Below, piece by piece: positions 1 through 5,946 of a DNA stretch of 7,055 bases. Source of the DNA: an uncultured Bacteroidota bacterium (GTDB lineage: Bacteria; Bacteroidota; Bacteroidia; B-17B0; Aurantibacillaceae). Under the pieces are notes generated by a model. The model was not told where the DNA came from. It ran no database searches and worked only from the letters and a program-made list of their open reading frames with translations. The stretch lies in NCBI GenBank assembly GCA_903923915.1, contig CAIXZI010000470.1, positions 1 through 7,055 of the forward strand. The letters are read 5' to 3'. The stretch's first letter is position 1. Every line of letters begins with the position of its first letter. The translations under genes were made by a program, and so were the position numbers.

Positions 1-1182
1 AAAAAACAACACCACAAAAACAATATTACGCTGCGATGTTTTATTTTTAGAATCTAAATAAGCTAAGGTGCGTTGTTCTTTTTCTTTTTGTATTTCAATT
101 TCTTTTTGATCGGCTTCAAACTTTATACGCAAGCTCATTACTTTTGCTGTGCTTTCTTTTTCTTTACTATCATCTGCTGTTTTTTTTGCCTTCAATAAGT
201 AATCAAAGGCCAGCTTAGTATTACCTGTTTTGTTATATAATTCAGCGAGAGCGACAAATAATTGTTCGCGGGTATTAGGATCATCATCTATGAATTTCTC
301 TGATTTTTTAAAATACAAAGCGGCTTCTTTATAATTATTTAGCTGCAAATAAAAGCTGCCTATTTGCATACAAACTGCTGATACATCTATATATTCAGCT
401 CTTCGCTCCCAAACACCTTCGGCTTTTTTGGCAAAATAAAAACAACTATCCGTTTGTTTAAAATTCCAATAATAATCAGCCAAATGATGCCAAACAAAGG
501 CTAATGAAATAGAATCTTTTAATAGAATAGAAATATCTTTTGCTTTAGTTAAGTTTAAAAAAGCCTGTTGCCATTGTTTGTTTTTCAGAAGATGAACACC
601 ATAGTATCTATATGAATATGATAGCATACCGGTATCTTTAGCACTTTGCGCAACAGTGATAGATTGCTGATAATATTGCTCTGCTTGTTTATTTAAATTC
701 ATGGTAGAAAATCCTTCGGCAACAGAAATAGAAGCGCTTGCTACCTCTCGTTTATCTCCTGATTTTTCAGCCAGTTCTAAGGCCTGCAAGGTAAGTTCGG
801 CAGCCTTATCATAATCATACAACAATGTATAGGTATAAGCTTTATCATTTAATAGAAATGATTTTAGTTTGTAATTATTAACGGGAATATATCTTTCGCA
901 GATGTTATACATCCTAAAAGTAGAATCAATATACTTATGATGTTCGTAGGCGTCACCTAAATGTTTGTACAAATAAAATATTGTAATTGAATCTTTTGCC
1001 TGCAAGGCAATAGGCAATGCTTTGTTAAAATAAAATAAAGCAGAATCTAAATGCATAGTATATCTATACGCCACTAATTTATCATCGAGTGGATTTATTT
1101 TTTTATTGGCATACACCCTGTTGAAACAAGCTAAAAAAGCAAGTAGAATAAGAAACGTTGTTTTTTTAGATTTACCGTTCAT
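1..1182 (-). CDS. Exported TPR protein with coiled coil and membrane segment, probable sensor/regulator (3' end missing)
   Basis: Reading the minus strand from the ATG at 1182 gives 394 codons with no stop, running off the left edge, so the C-terminus is missing. Residues 1-25 look like a signal peptide: basic MNGKSKK, then a hydrophobic core, with possible cleavage after VYA (23-25). Residues about 40-340 are helical TPR-like units, for example DYDKAAELTLQALELAEKSG and NNYKEAALYFKKSEKF. About 345-380 is a charged, coiled-coil-like stretch (KFEADQKEIEIQKEKEQ). A hydrophobic run starting NIVFVVLFF at 386-394 is the beginning of a membrane helix. In Bacteroidota this order usually continues into a cytoplasmic histidine-kinase or LuxR-type DNA-binding domain; that part lies outside the window, so the output domain is inference. 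The start lies 8 bp after the apaG stop, which suggests cotranscription. The bases just before the ATG hold a run of six G. A lipoprotein reading through Cys19 (FLAC) is possible but the lipobox is poor. Confidence 0.85.
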   Translation of the reverse strand, partial: MNGKSKKTTFLILLAFLACFNRVYANKKINPLDDKLVAYRYTMHLDSALFYFNKALPIALQAKDSITIFYLYKHLGDAYEHHKYIDSTFRMYNICERYIPVNNYKLKSFLLNDKAYTYTLLYDYDKAAELTLQALELAEKSGDKREVASASISVAEGFSTMNLNKQAEQYYQQSITVAQSAKDTGMLSYSYRYYGVHLLKNKQWQQAFLNLTKAKDISILLKDSISLAFVWHHLADYYWNFKQTDSCFYFAKKAEGVWERRAEYIDVSAVCMQIGSFYLQLNNYKEAALYFKKSEKFIDDDPNTREQLFVALAELYNKTGNTKLAFDYLLKAKKTADDSKEKESTAKVMSLRIKFEADQKEIEIQKEKEQRTLAYLDSKNKTSQRNIVFVVLFF

Positions 1183-1190
1183 ACCCCCCA

Positions 1191-1577
1191 CTAATTTAGC
1201 TTAGCCTCTAAAAGCATAGTAAATTCAGGTATTTGCGCTTCAAAGGTTTTTTCATCAAACATGCGCATAAAAGTATATGTGCCGCTCATTTTACCAATTT
1301 CTGTTTTTAAATTACAGCCCGATGTATAGCTGTATTTTTTTTGAGGCTCAATAATAGGTTGCTCGCCCACTACCCCCTCGCCTTGCACCTGTCGGTAATC
1401 GCCATTACTATCGTATATATGCCAATGCCTGCTGATAAGTTGTACACTAAAATCGTTCTTGTTTTCGATGGTAATGGTATAGGTAAAAAAATAATAATTC
1501 TCGCGCGGTGTGCTGTGAGAAGGTTGGTAAGCCGTTTTAACCGAAATTTCTACTCCTTGTGTTAGCGCTTTTATCAT
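1191..1577 (-). CDS. apaG: ApaG family protein (DUF525)
   Basis: This is a 128-residue single-domain ApaG protein, a fibronectin-III-like beta-sandwich fold. The family signature is clear: LISRHWHIYDSNG (48-60), VQGEGVVGEQPII (64-76), YTSGCNLKTEIGKMSGTY (84-101). ApaG is tied to Co2+ resistance/Mg2+ efflux phenotypes in enterobacteria, and the same domain is found in some eukaryotic F-box proteins. Its biochemical role is not settled, so none is claimed here. I chose the ATG at 1577 (MIKALTQGVE). The frame opens three codons earlier with a TTG at 1586, which would give 131 residues, but the ATG fits the usual family length of about 125-128 and the position of the conserved TQGV-type start. 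The gene is divergent from murB and appears to lead an operon with the TPR sensor gene. TAnnTTTG boxes lie at 1614-1621 and 1584-1591. Confidence 0.93.
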   Translation of the reverse strand: MIKALTQGVEISVKTAYQPSHSTPRENYYFFTYTITIENKNDFSVQLISRHWHIYDSNGDYRQVQGEGVVGEQPIIEPQKKYSYTSGCNLKTEIGKMSGTYTFMRMFDEKTFEAQIPEFTMLLEAKLN

Positions 1578-1583
1578 TGTAAA

Positions 1584-1591
1584 CAAAGGTA
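1584..1591 (-). promoter_or_regulatory. Second, nearer -7-like box before apaG
   Basis: The minus strand reads TACCTTTG, also an exact TAnnTTTG match. A TTTG lies 22 nt upstream, within the -33 spacing range; it is the end of the box at 1614-1621. Transcription from here would start at or within a few bases of the apaG ATG and yield an almost leaderless mRNA. That makes it less likely than the upstream box, or an alternative start site. Confidence 0.3.
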
Positions 1592-1613
1592 TATTAATAT
1601 TTTTTTATTTATG

Positions 1614-1621
1614 CAAAGATA
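1614..1621 (-). promoter_or_regulatory. Candidate Bacteroidota -7 box for apaG
   Basis: On the minus strand this reads TATCTTTG, an exact match to the TAnnTTTG -7 consensus of the Bacteroidota primary sigma factor. Transcription would start near 1608, giving a leader of about 30 nt before the ATG at 1577. No convincing TTTG-like -33 box lies at the expected 17-23 nt upstream, so support rests on the -7 match and its position. Confidence 0.5.
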
Positions 1622-1660
1622 AGGTAAATGCTAAATAGATAACTTGCCTAAAATTATTGT

Positions 1661-2677
1661 ATGCTAATGCTAACCAATTACTCTCTAAAAAAATACCACA
1701 CCTTTGGTACTGATGTATATGCCAGTTATTTTACTGAGATAAATTCGGTTAATGATTTTAAGGCCTTACAAAAAGAAGCCATATACACCAGCCATACATC
1801 GCTTATATTGGGTGGCGGAAGTAATTTACTTTTTACCAAAAACTTTAACGGCCTGGTAATTAAAAACAACCTAAAGGGTATTGACATTGTAAAACAAGAT
1901 GCTGATTTTGTTTATGTAAAAGCGGCAGCCGGAGAAAACTGGCATCAATTTGTTTTGTGGTGTGTAAACCATAATTACGGTGGCATCGAAAATTTATCTT
2001 TAATACCGGGCTGTGTGGGAGCAAGTCCGATGCAAAATATAGGTGCTTACGGGGTAGAAATAAAAGATGTTTGCCATGAGGTAAATACCATTGATGTGAA
2101 TAGTGGCGAAGAAAAAAAATTTAGTAATGTAGCTTGTAAATTTGGTTACCGCGAAAGCGTTTTTAAACACGTGTATAAAAACAAGTATTTAATTACATCG
2201 GTTATTTTTAAACTGAACAAAAAACCAGTATTTAATACCTCTTACGGCGCCATTGAGCAAGAGTTGAAAAACATGGGTATTACCCAAGCCAGTGTTAAAG
2301 CTATTAGTGATGCTGTTATAAACATAAGAAGTTCTAAATTACCCGACCCAGCCAAGATTGGCAATGCAGGTAGTTTCTTTAAAAACCCCGAGGTTAGCAA
2401 ACAAAAGCATGATGAATTGAAGCAACAGCATCCAAACCTGGTTGCTTATGTTTTAGATAACGGAAATTATAAATTGGCCGCAGGTTGGCTTATAGAACAA
2501 TGTGACTTTAAAGGCAAACGCTTTGGCGATGCAGGTGTACACGTTAATCAAGCATTAGTGCTTGTTAATTACGGCACTGCAAACGGAAGTGAAATTTATA
2601 ATTTATCTCAGCAAATTTTAGATGCTGTACAAAAAACCTTTGGTGTTACTTTAGAACGCGAAGTGAATATTTATTAA
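1661..2677 (+). CDS. murB: UDP-N-acetylenolpyruvoylglucosamine reductase MurB (type I)
   Basis: MurB is the cytoplasmic FAD enzyme that reduces UDP-GlcNAc-enolpyruvate to UDP-MurNAc with NADPH, the second committed step of peptidoglycan synthesis. All expected landmarks are present in 338 residues, the normal length. They are: NYSLKKYHTFG at the N-terminus; FAD-binding LILGGGSNLLF (48-58); IPGCVGASPMQNIGAYGVE (115-133); FGYRES (161-166); NAGSFFKNP (235-243), whose Ser238 corresponds to the catalytic proton-donor serine; AGWLIEQCDFKG (274-285); and a terminal LEREVNIY whose Glu334 corresponds to the conserved catalytic glutamate. The extended middle region fits type I. An in-frame ATG at 1667 is an equally plausible start, two residues shorter. 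No other cell-wall gene is next to it. The upstream region shared with apaG has only a degenerate -7 box (TAACTTG at 1640-1646). Downstream is the 2686-2787 repeat. Confidence 0.97.
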   Translation: MLMLTNYSLKKYHTFGTDVYASYFTEINSVNDFKALQKEAIYTSHTSLILGGGSNLLFTKNFNGLVIKNNLKGIDIVKQDADFVYVKAAAGENWHQFVLWCVNHNYGGIENLSLIPGCVGASPMQNIGAYGVEIKDVCHEVNTIDVNSGEEKKFSNVACKFGYRESVFKHVYKNKYLITSVIFKLNKKPVFNTSYGAIEQELKNMGITQASVKAISDAVINIRSSKLPDPAKIGNAGSFFKNPEVSKQKHDELKQQHPNLVAYVLDNGNYKLAAGWLIEQCDFKGKRFGDAGVHVNQALVLVNYGTANGSEIYNLSQQILDAVQKTFGVTLEREVNIY

Positions 2678-2685
2678 CTTCTATA

Positions 2686-2787
2686 TCATTGTGAAGAGGA
2701 ACGACAAAACAATCGCTATGATTATCAATAAAGAAAATTTCAACCCAATTCCATATTATTGCGATTGCCGCGCTGCGCTCGCAATGA
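2686..2787. repeat. REP-like inverted repeat made of two hairpin arms
   Basis: A 102-bp element starts 8 bp after the murB stop. Outer ends TCATTG (2686-2691) and CAATGA (2782-2787) are inverted, and so are CAATCGC (2710-2716) and GCGATTG (2761-2767). Each arm is also a hairpin by itself: ATTGT (2688-2692) pairs with ACAAT (2709-2713), and ATTGC (2764-2768) pairs with GCAAT (2781-2785). The spacer between the arms (2717-2760) is AT-rich, whereas the right arm is strikingly GC-rich for this genome. The pattern resembles the interspersed TCATTGCGAG.../...CGCAATGA elements I know from Bacteroidota and other environmental bacteria; copy number here cannot be judged. It may double as a transcription terminator or RNA-stabilising structure between the convergent genes. 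Confidence 0.7.
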
Positions 2788-2801
2788 CAGTTACCCCCCA
2801 A

Positions 2802-2815
2802 AAGTTAGATAACTT
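2802..2815. repeat. Short perfect palindrome downstream of the small TPR gene
   Basis: AAGTTA-GA-TAACTT is a 14-bp palindrome with 6-bp arms, 10 bp beyond the stop codon of the minus-strand TPR gene. It is AT-only in most pairs and has a 2-nt centre, so it would be a weak RNA hairpin. It could be part of the transcription end region or a binding site, but chance is also reasonable in DNA this AT-rich. Confidence 0.25.
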
Positions 2816-2825
2816 AAAACAAATA

Positions 2826-3455
2826 CTACTCGTTACAGTTTTTAGCTTTAAGCGGTTGCGCTCTAGTTTCACCTAAGTCAAGGGCTTTATCCCAATCAGC
2901 ACAAGCTTCTTCTTTTTTTCCTGCTTTATCTTCGCTAATGCCTCTGTAATAATAAGCTTCGCCATTTTTAGGAGTGAGTTCGCAAAGTTTAGTTAAGTCT
3001 TGTATAGCACCTTCATAATCTTTTAAATACTCTTTAGTGGTACCGCTGTTAAGGTAAGCCATGGTATCTTTTGGATTTAACTCAATAGCTTTTTTATAAT
3101 CGGCAACAATGGCTTTATACTCATCATTAGTACCACCATAGTTTAATAAAATAAATTTGGCATGCGCACGGTTTGTATAAGCCTCTGCATTGCCTGGTTT
3201 TAACTGAATGGCTTTAGTATAATCTTCAACCGCTCCTTTATAATCTTCTATACGTTTTTTACAATTTGCACGGCATATATAAGTAGTTGCATTTTTAGGA
3301 TTTACGGCAATAGATTTTGTAAAATCGGCTATAGCGCCTTTATAATCTTTAGCGCCATACTTGGCAAGTCCTTTTTTAAAATTAGCATCGGCTGCCTGAC
3401 CAAATAAAATGCTACTTCCCAATAAAATAAATAACAGTGTTATTAATTGTTTCAT
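2826..3455 (-). CDS. Small secreted TPR-repeat protein
   Basis: This 209-residue protein begins with a signal peptide (MKQLITLLFILLGSSILFG, cleavage likely before Gln20) and is otherwise almost wholly tetratricopeptide repeats. Units lie at about 25-56, 58-90, 92-130, 133-166 and 167-195, each with the A-Y/D-Y-x-G-A-I-x-D-x-x-K-A-I-x-L-x-P-K consensus. The third unit carries an extra loop (YGGTNDEY, 106-113). The last unit, GKKEEACADWDKALDLG, followed by a Cys-containing tail, is a common ending in Bacteroidota proteins of this type. It should be periplasmic or surface-associated, and TPRs imply a protein-binding scaffold; the partner is unknown. Four cysteines remain after the signal peptide (61, 65, 158, 184) plus Cys207. 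The gene is convergent with murB and divergent from the barrel-like gene at 3628, so it is probably transcribed alone. Confidence 0.93.
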   Translation of the reverse strand: MKQLITLLFILLGSSILFGQAADANFKKGLAKYGAKDYKGAIADFTKSIAVNPKNATTYICRANCKKRIEDYKGAVEDYTKAIQLKPGNAEAYTNRAHAKFILLNYGGTNDEYKAIVADYKKAIELNPKDTMAYLNSGTTKEYLKDYEGAIQDLTKLCELTPKNGEAYYYRGISEDKAGKKEEACADWDKALDLGETRAQPLKAKNCNE

Positions 3456-3476
3456 TTTTAAAATTATTTTTTTGTT

Positions 3477-3484
3477 TAAAGTTA
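3477..3484 (-). promoter_or_regulatory. Weak -7-like box for the small TPR gene
   Basis: The minus strand reads TAACTTTA, seven of eight positions of TAnnTTTG, 21 bp upstream of the ATG at 3455. A T-run (GTTTTTAG) lies about 17 nt further upstream where a -33 element could be. The match is imperfect and the region is very AT-rich. Confidence 0.25.
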
Positions 3485-3555
3485 GTGATTTTTTTTACTC
3501 TAAAAACTTTATTGATTTCATCTTTTTAATATAAAATCTACAGTTTAATTTTACT

Positions 3556-3563
3556 TATATTTG
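3556..3563 (+). promoter_or_regulatory. Candidate -7 box for the exported protein gene at 3628
   Basis: TATATTTG matches TAnnTTTG exactly. Transcription would begin near 3570 and leave a leader of about 58 nt before the ATG at 3628. No clean TTTG lies at the -33 spacing. The rest of the 3456-3627 divergent spacer shows no other recognisable structure. Confidence 0.4.
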
Positions 3564-3627
3564 TTTAAGCTAAGCACGAGCACTATTAATTTGTATTTGC
3601 GTTGGAGCAAAAAGACGATACTATAAA

Positions 3628-4512
3628 ATGAAAAGGATAATTTTTATTCTCACTTTTTATTTAATTACTTGGAATTTATTTTCTCAAGACACTATTATCA
3701 AAACAAATGGGCAGATTATTATTGCCAAAATCTTACAAGTATCATCTTCGGAAGTAGTTTACAAAAGGTATGACATGCCAGATGGCCCAATTTATACAGA
3801 ATATGCTTATCAAATTTCTTCCATAAAATATTATCACAATAATGTAGGTCAACCAAAAGAGGTTCAAATAATTAGCGCGAATACAAAACTGGATACCGCA
3901 TCAAAAAAGGTAATTTTTAAAAAGCATCGTTTAGCTTTCTCAATAAATTTACTTCCTATATTTATTAATGAACGAAGTTTGTATATTGACTATACGTTTA
4001 GAAAAAAGCATTCATTCGGCATTTGTGGAGGTTACATATATGCCAATGAATATTTACAAGTCAACCTTTTATCGACTGATCAAGGATCAAATCCCGGTAC
4101 TGTATGGAATGGAGCTGTGTTCCGTTTTAATTACAAAAACTATTTTTCTCCTAAAATGAGACATTATTTTGGAGTTGAATTTCTTTATAAATCGTTAAGT
4201 TATTCAAACATGCAGTTTTCTAATTCAATAGGAGAAAGAGGATCTAATTCCTTTTATCGTTCAGAAAAAGCGAATTTGTATGGACTAAATTTGCTTTACG
4301 GATATCACATAACATCGGTTGAACAAATTTTTAATTTAGAATGGTTTTGTGGAATAAGCTACAGGCAAAGAATTAGAAATTATAACACAATGACAAGTAC
4401 CGTACAAGGCAGCTTTCAAAACCCGCAGCCAATTGGGGAATATACTTTACATCAAGTATATCCCTTTGTTTTTATAGGATTTAAAATAGGGTTTAACGCG
4501 CATTTCAAATAA
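3628..4512 (+). CDS. Exported protein of unknown function, probable outer-membrane beta-barrel
   Basis: This 294-residue protein is not one I recognise to a named family. Residues 1-20 form a signal peptide (MKRIIFILTFYLITWNLFSQ). Residues 21-72 look like a small beta module found at the N-terminus of many Bacteroidota secreted proteins: DTIIKTNGQIIIAKILQVSSSEVVYK (21-46), then DGPIYTEYAYQISSIKYY. A polar linker (about 73-95) follows. From about 100 to 294 the sequence alternates polar and aromatic/hydrophobic residues in short strands with turns: RLAFSINLLPIF, YIDYTFRKKHSFGICGGYIY, YFGVEFLYKSLSY, LYGLNLLYGYHI and a final FVFIGFKIGFNAHFK. That pattern suggests an eight-stranded or similar outer-membrane barrel. 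The divergent TPR gene and convergent peptidase gene give no firm functional link. The stop codon is 3 bp from that of the M16 gene on the other strand, so there is no room for a private terminator. Confidence 0.85.
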   Translation: MKRIIFILTFYLITWNLFSQDTIIKTNGQIIIAKILQVSSSEVVYKRYDMPDGPIYTEYAYQISSIKYYHNNVGQPKEVQIISANTKLDTASKKVIFKKHRLAFSINLLPIFINERSLYIDYTFRKKHSFGICGGYIYANEYLQVNLLSTDQGSNPGTVWNGAVFRFNYKNYFSPKMRHYFGVEFLYKSLSYSNMQFSNSIGERGSNSFYRSEKANLYGLNLLYGYHITSVEQIFNLEWFCGISYRQRIRNYNTMTSTVQGSFQNPQPIGEYTLHQVYPFVFIGFKIGFNAHFK

Positions 4513-4515
4513 AAA

Positions 4516-5943
4516 TTAATTATCCTTCTCTATATCAGATGCTTTGTATTTTGTTAAACCTTTTAAAGTATTTAGCTGCGTACCAACGGCAGCTTCATCG
4601 CCGGCAATTACCAGTTTATAACTATCTGCTGTAAAATATTTTTTAATTATTTTTTGTACCTCTTCTATTTTTAAAGCGGCTAAATCATTTAAAAAGTTTT
4701 TACGCTTTTGAAAATCGTATGTTATAGGGTCGTAAAAAGCAGAAATACTTTGAGGCAATTCGGTAGCGGTAATATCAATTCTAATATTGTTTACTGCTTT
4801 ATCAAAATCTTCTTGTGTAATAGCAGCCGCATTAAAATCTTGCAGGGTTTTATCAAATAAAACCAGGGTATTTGCCATCTCATCACTTCTAACCGAACAC
4901 GCTATGCTATACAAATTAGAAAACGCACTTGGCTTATAGGTGCTGTATATGCCATAGGTTTTACCACCTTTTTCACGTGTTTCAGAAAAAAGCACACGTC
5001 CAAAAATTGCATTAGCCACTCTAAATGCCATACAATCTTTATCTTTTAAAGAGGGTGCTATTTTGTTCCATTGCAAAGCGCATTGGGTAGCGCCCGCACG
5101 GTTTATAAAAGCCAATTCTTTCTTTTTAATGCTTGGCGCATCTAAAGCCACACCGTTTACTTCACCAAAAGTAGATTGCCAGCTACCAAAGTATTTTTCT
5201 ATAACGGCTTTAATTTGAGCTGCATTAAAATTACCACAAATAACTACTGATGAATTTTTTGGTGTAAAATTAAACTGGTGAAACTCTTTTAATTTATCGG
5301 GTGTAATTTGCCGCAACTGGGTTTTATAATAATGCCTGCCTAAAGGACTGGTGGCTCCGTAAATATTAAAATCGCTAAAAACACCTGCTAAGTTGGCAAT
5401 ATCCATTTTTGCCGGATTGTTATAATCAACCAAGTAAGAAATGTATTGATCTAATTTTTCTTTCTCAAACAAAGGATGCAAAATAGCTGCGCTAAATAAA
5501 TCTATACCGGCATCTACATCTTTGTTTAAAAAATTGGCGTTAATAGTGGTGTTATCAAAAGCAGAATTGCTGTTAAGCTCTCCACCCAATTTAAAGGCCA
5601 TATCATTTTGCGCCTCTTCGGTATATTTACTGTTACCGCGTAGCAGCATAGAAGCCGTTATATCACTATAGCCTTGCTGCCCGGGCGTTTCGTTTTTTTT
5701 ACCGGTATTTAACACAAAACGCACATTTACAGCGGGTATTTTGCCGTATTGCAAGAGGTAAATTTTCAACCCGTTTTTTAGCATGTAGGTTTCTAATTGC
5801 GGAACCTCTTGCGAAAATATAGTTGATGTTACAAGTAATAGCATAACCAAACTAAGGCGAATGGTCATGTTGAGCTTGTCGAAACATGCACACTTCGACA
5901 GGCTTAGTGTGACAACAGAAATTATTTTGTTATTCTTCATCAT
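4516..5943 (-). CDS. M16-family peptidase homologue without the zinc site (non-catalytic partner), exported
   Basis: At 475 residues this is one full M16B unit with two half-domains. Where active members have HxxEH, this one reads GYSDITASMLLRG (91-103), so both histidines and the glutamate are lost, and the third-ligand region also lacks a Glu. The C-terminal half keeps the conserved LFSETREKGGKTYGIYS (318-334), with Arg323 and Tyr330 as the R/Y pair of M16 proteins. The start at 5943 is only 3 bp past the stop of the upstream M16 gene, and this coupling favours it over later ATGs. Inactive/active M16B pairs elsewhere, like the mitochondrial processing peptidase subunits, form heterodimers that degrade or trim peptides; that role here is inference. 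The signal peptide is odd: residues about 11-27 (VTLSLSKCACFDKLNMT) come from the 5864-5913 repeat, and the hydrophobic core (SLVMLLLVTSTIFSQ, about 31-45) follows. A start at Met26 (5868) would also give a normal signal peptide. Confidence 0.93.
   Translation of the reverse strand: MMKNNKIISVVTLSLSKCACFDKLNMTIRLSLVMLLLVTSTIFSQEVPQLETYMLKNGLKIYLLQYGKIPAVNVRFVLNTGKKNETPGQQGYSDITASMLLRGNSKYTEEAQNDMAFKLGGELNSNSAFDNTTINANFLNKDVDAGIDLFSAAILHPLFEKEKLDQYISYLVDYNNPAKMDIANLAGVFSDFNIYGATSPLGRHYYKTQLRQITPDKLKEFHQFNFTPKNSSVVICGNFNAAQIKAVIEKYFGSWQSTFGEVNGVALDAPSIKKKELAFINRAGATQCALQWNKIAPSLKDKDCMAFRVANAIFGRVLFSETREKGGKTYGIYSTYKPSAFSNLYSIACSVRSDEMANTLVLFDKTLQDFNAAAITQEDFDKAVNNIRIDITATELPQSISAFYDPITYDFQKRKNFLNDLAALKIEEVQKIIKKYFTADSYKLVIAGDEAAVGTQLNTLKGLTKYKASDIEKDN
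5864..5913. repeat. 50-bp double-hairpin repeat inside the M16 signal-peptide coding region
   Basis: On the plus strand the element reads GT, two abutting 23-bp hairpins, then AC. Hairpin one is 5866-5888: CATGTT, an 11-nt loop, AACATG. Hairpin two is 5889-5911: CACACT, an 11-nt loop, AGTGTG. The loops GAGCTTGTCGA and TCGACAGGCTT are complementary at 9 of 11 positions, so the whole can instead fold as one 20-bp hairpin (5864-5883 with 5894-5913). It matches the interspersed GTCATGTTGAGCTTGTCGAA type of repeat that I recall from many Bacteroidota genomes, whose translation gives the telltale VTLSLSK peptide. It sits within an otherwise ordinary gene and is translated in frame if the start at 5943 is used. 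Confidence 0.85.
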
Positions 5944-5946
5944 AAT

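Noticed and set aside
1183..1190. G6 tract (C6 on the plus strand) next to the start of the TPR sensor, also seen at 2794-2799, considered as a phase-variation tract or Shine-Dalgarno site
   Set aside because: Six bases is short for slippage-based switching, and the tract is only one base from the ATG, too close for ribosome binding. The second copy is in a non-coding spacer.
1341..1565. A 74-codon plus-strand open frame
   Set aside because: It lies wholly inside apaG on the opposite strand; apaG is a clear conserved family, so this is a shadow.
2691..2876. A 61-codon plus-strand open frame starting with GTG just after murB
   Set aside because: It begins in the repeat, runs through both hairpin arms and ends inside the opposite-strand TPR gene. 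The translation resembles no protein and is what the repeat would encode by chance.
2826..3455. Periodic similarity within the small TPR gene considered as a DNA repeat array
   Set aside because: The periodicity is at protein level (34-residue TPR units); the DNA of the units has diverged and there is no direct-repeat/spacer pattern like CRISPR.
3968..4159. A 63-codon open frame in another frame of the barrel-like gene
   Set aside because: It overlaps the longer gene with its signal peptide and has no features of its own.
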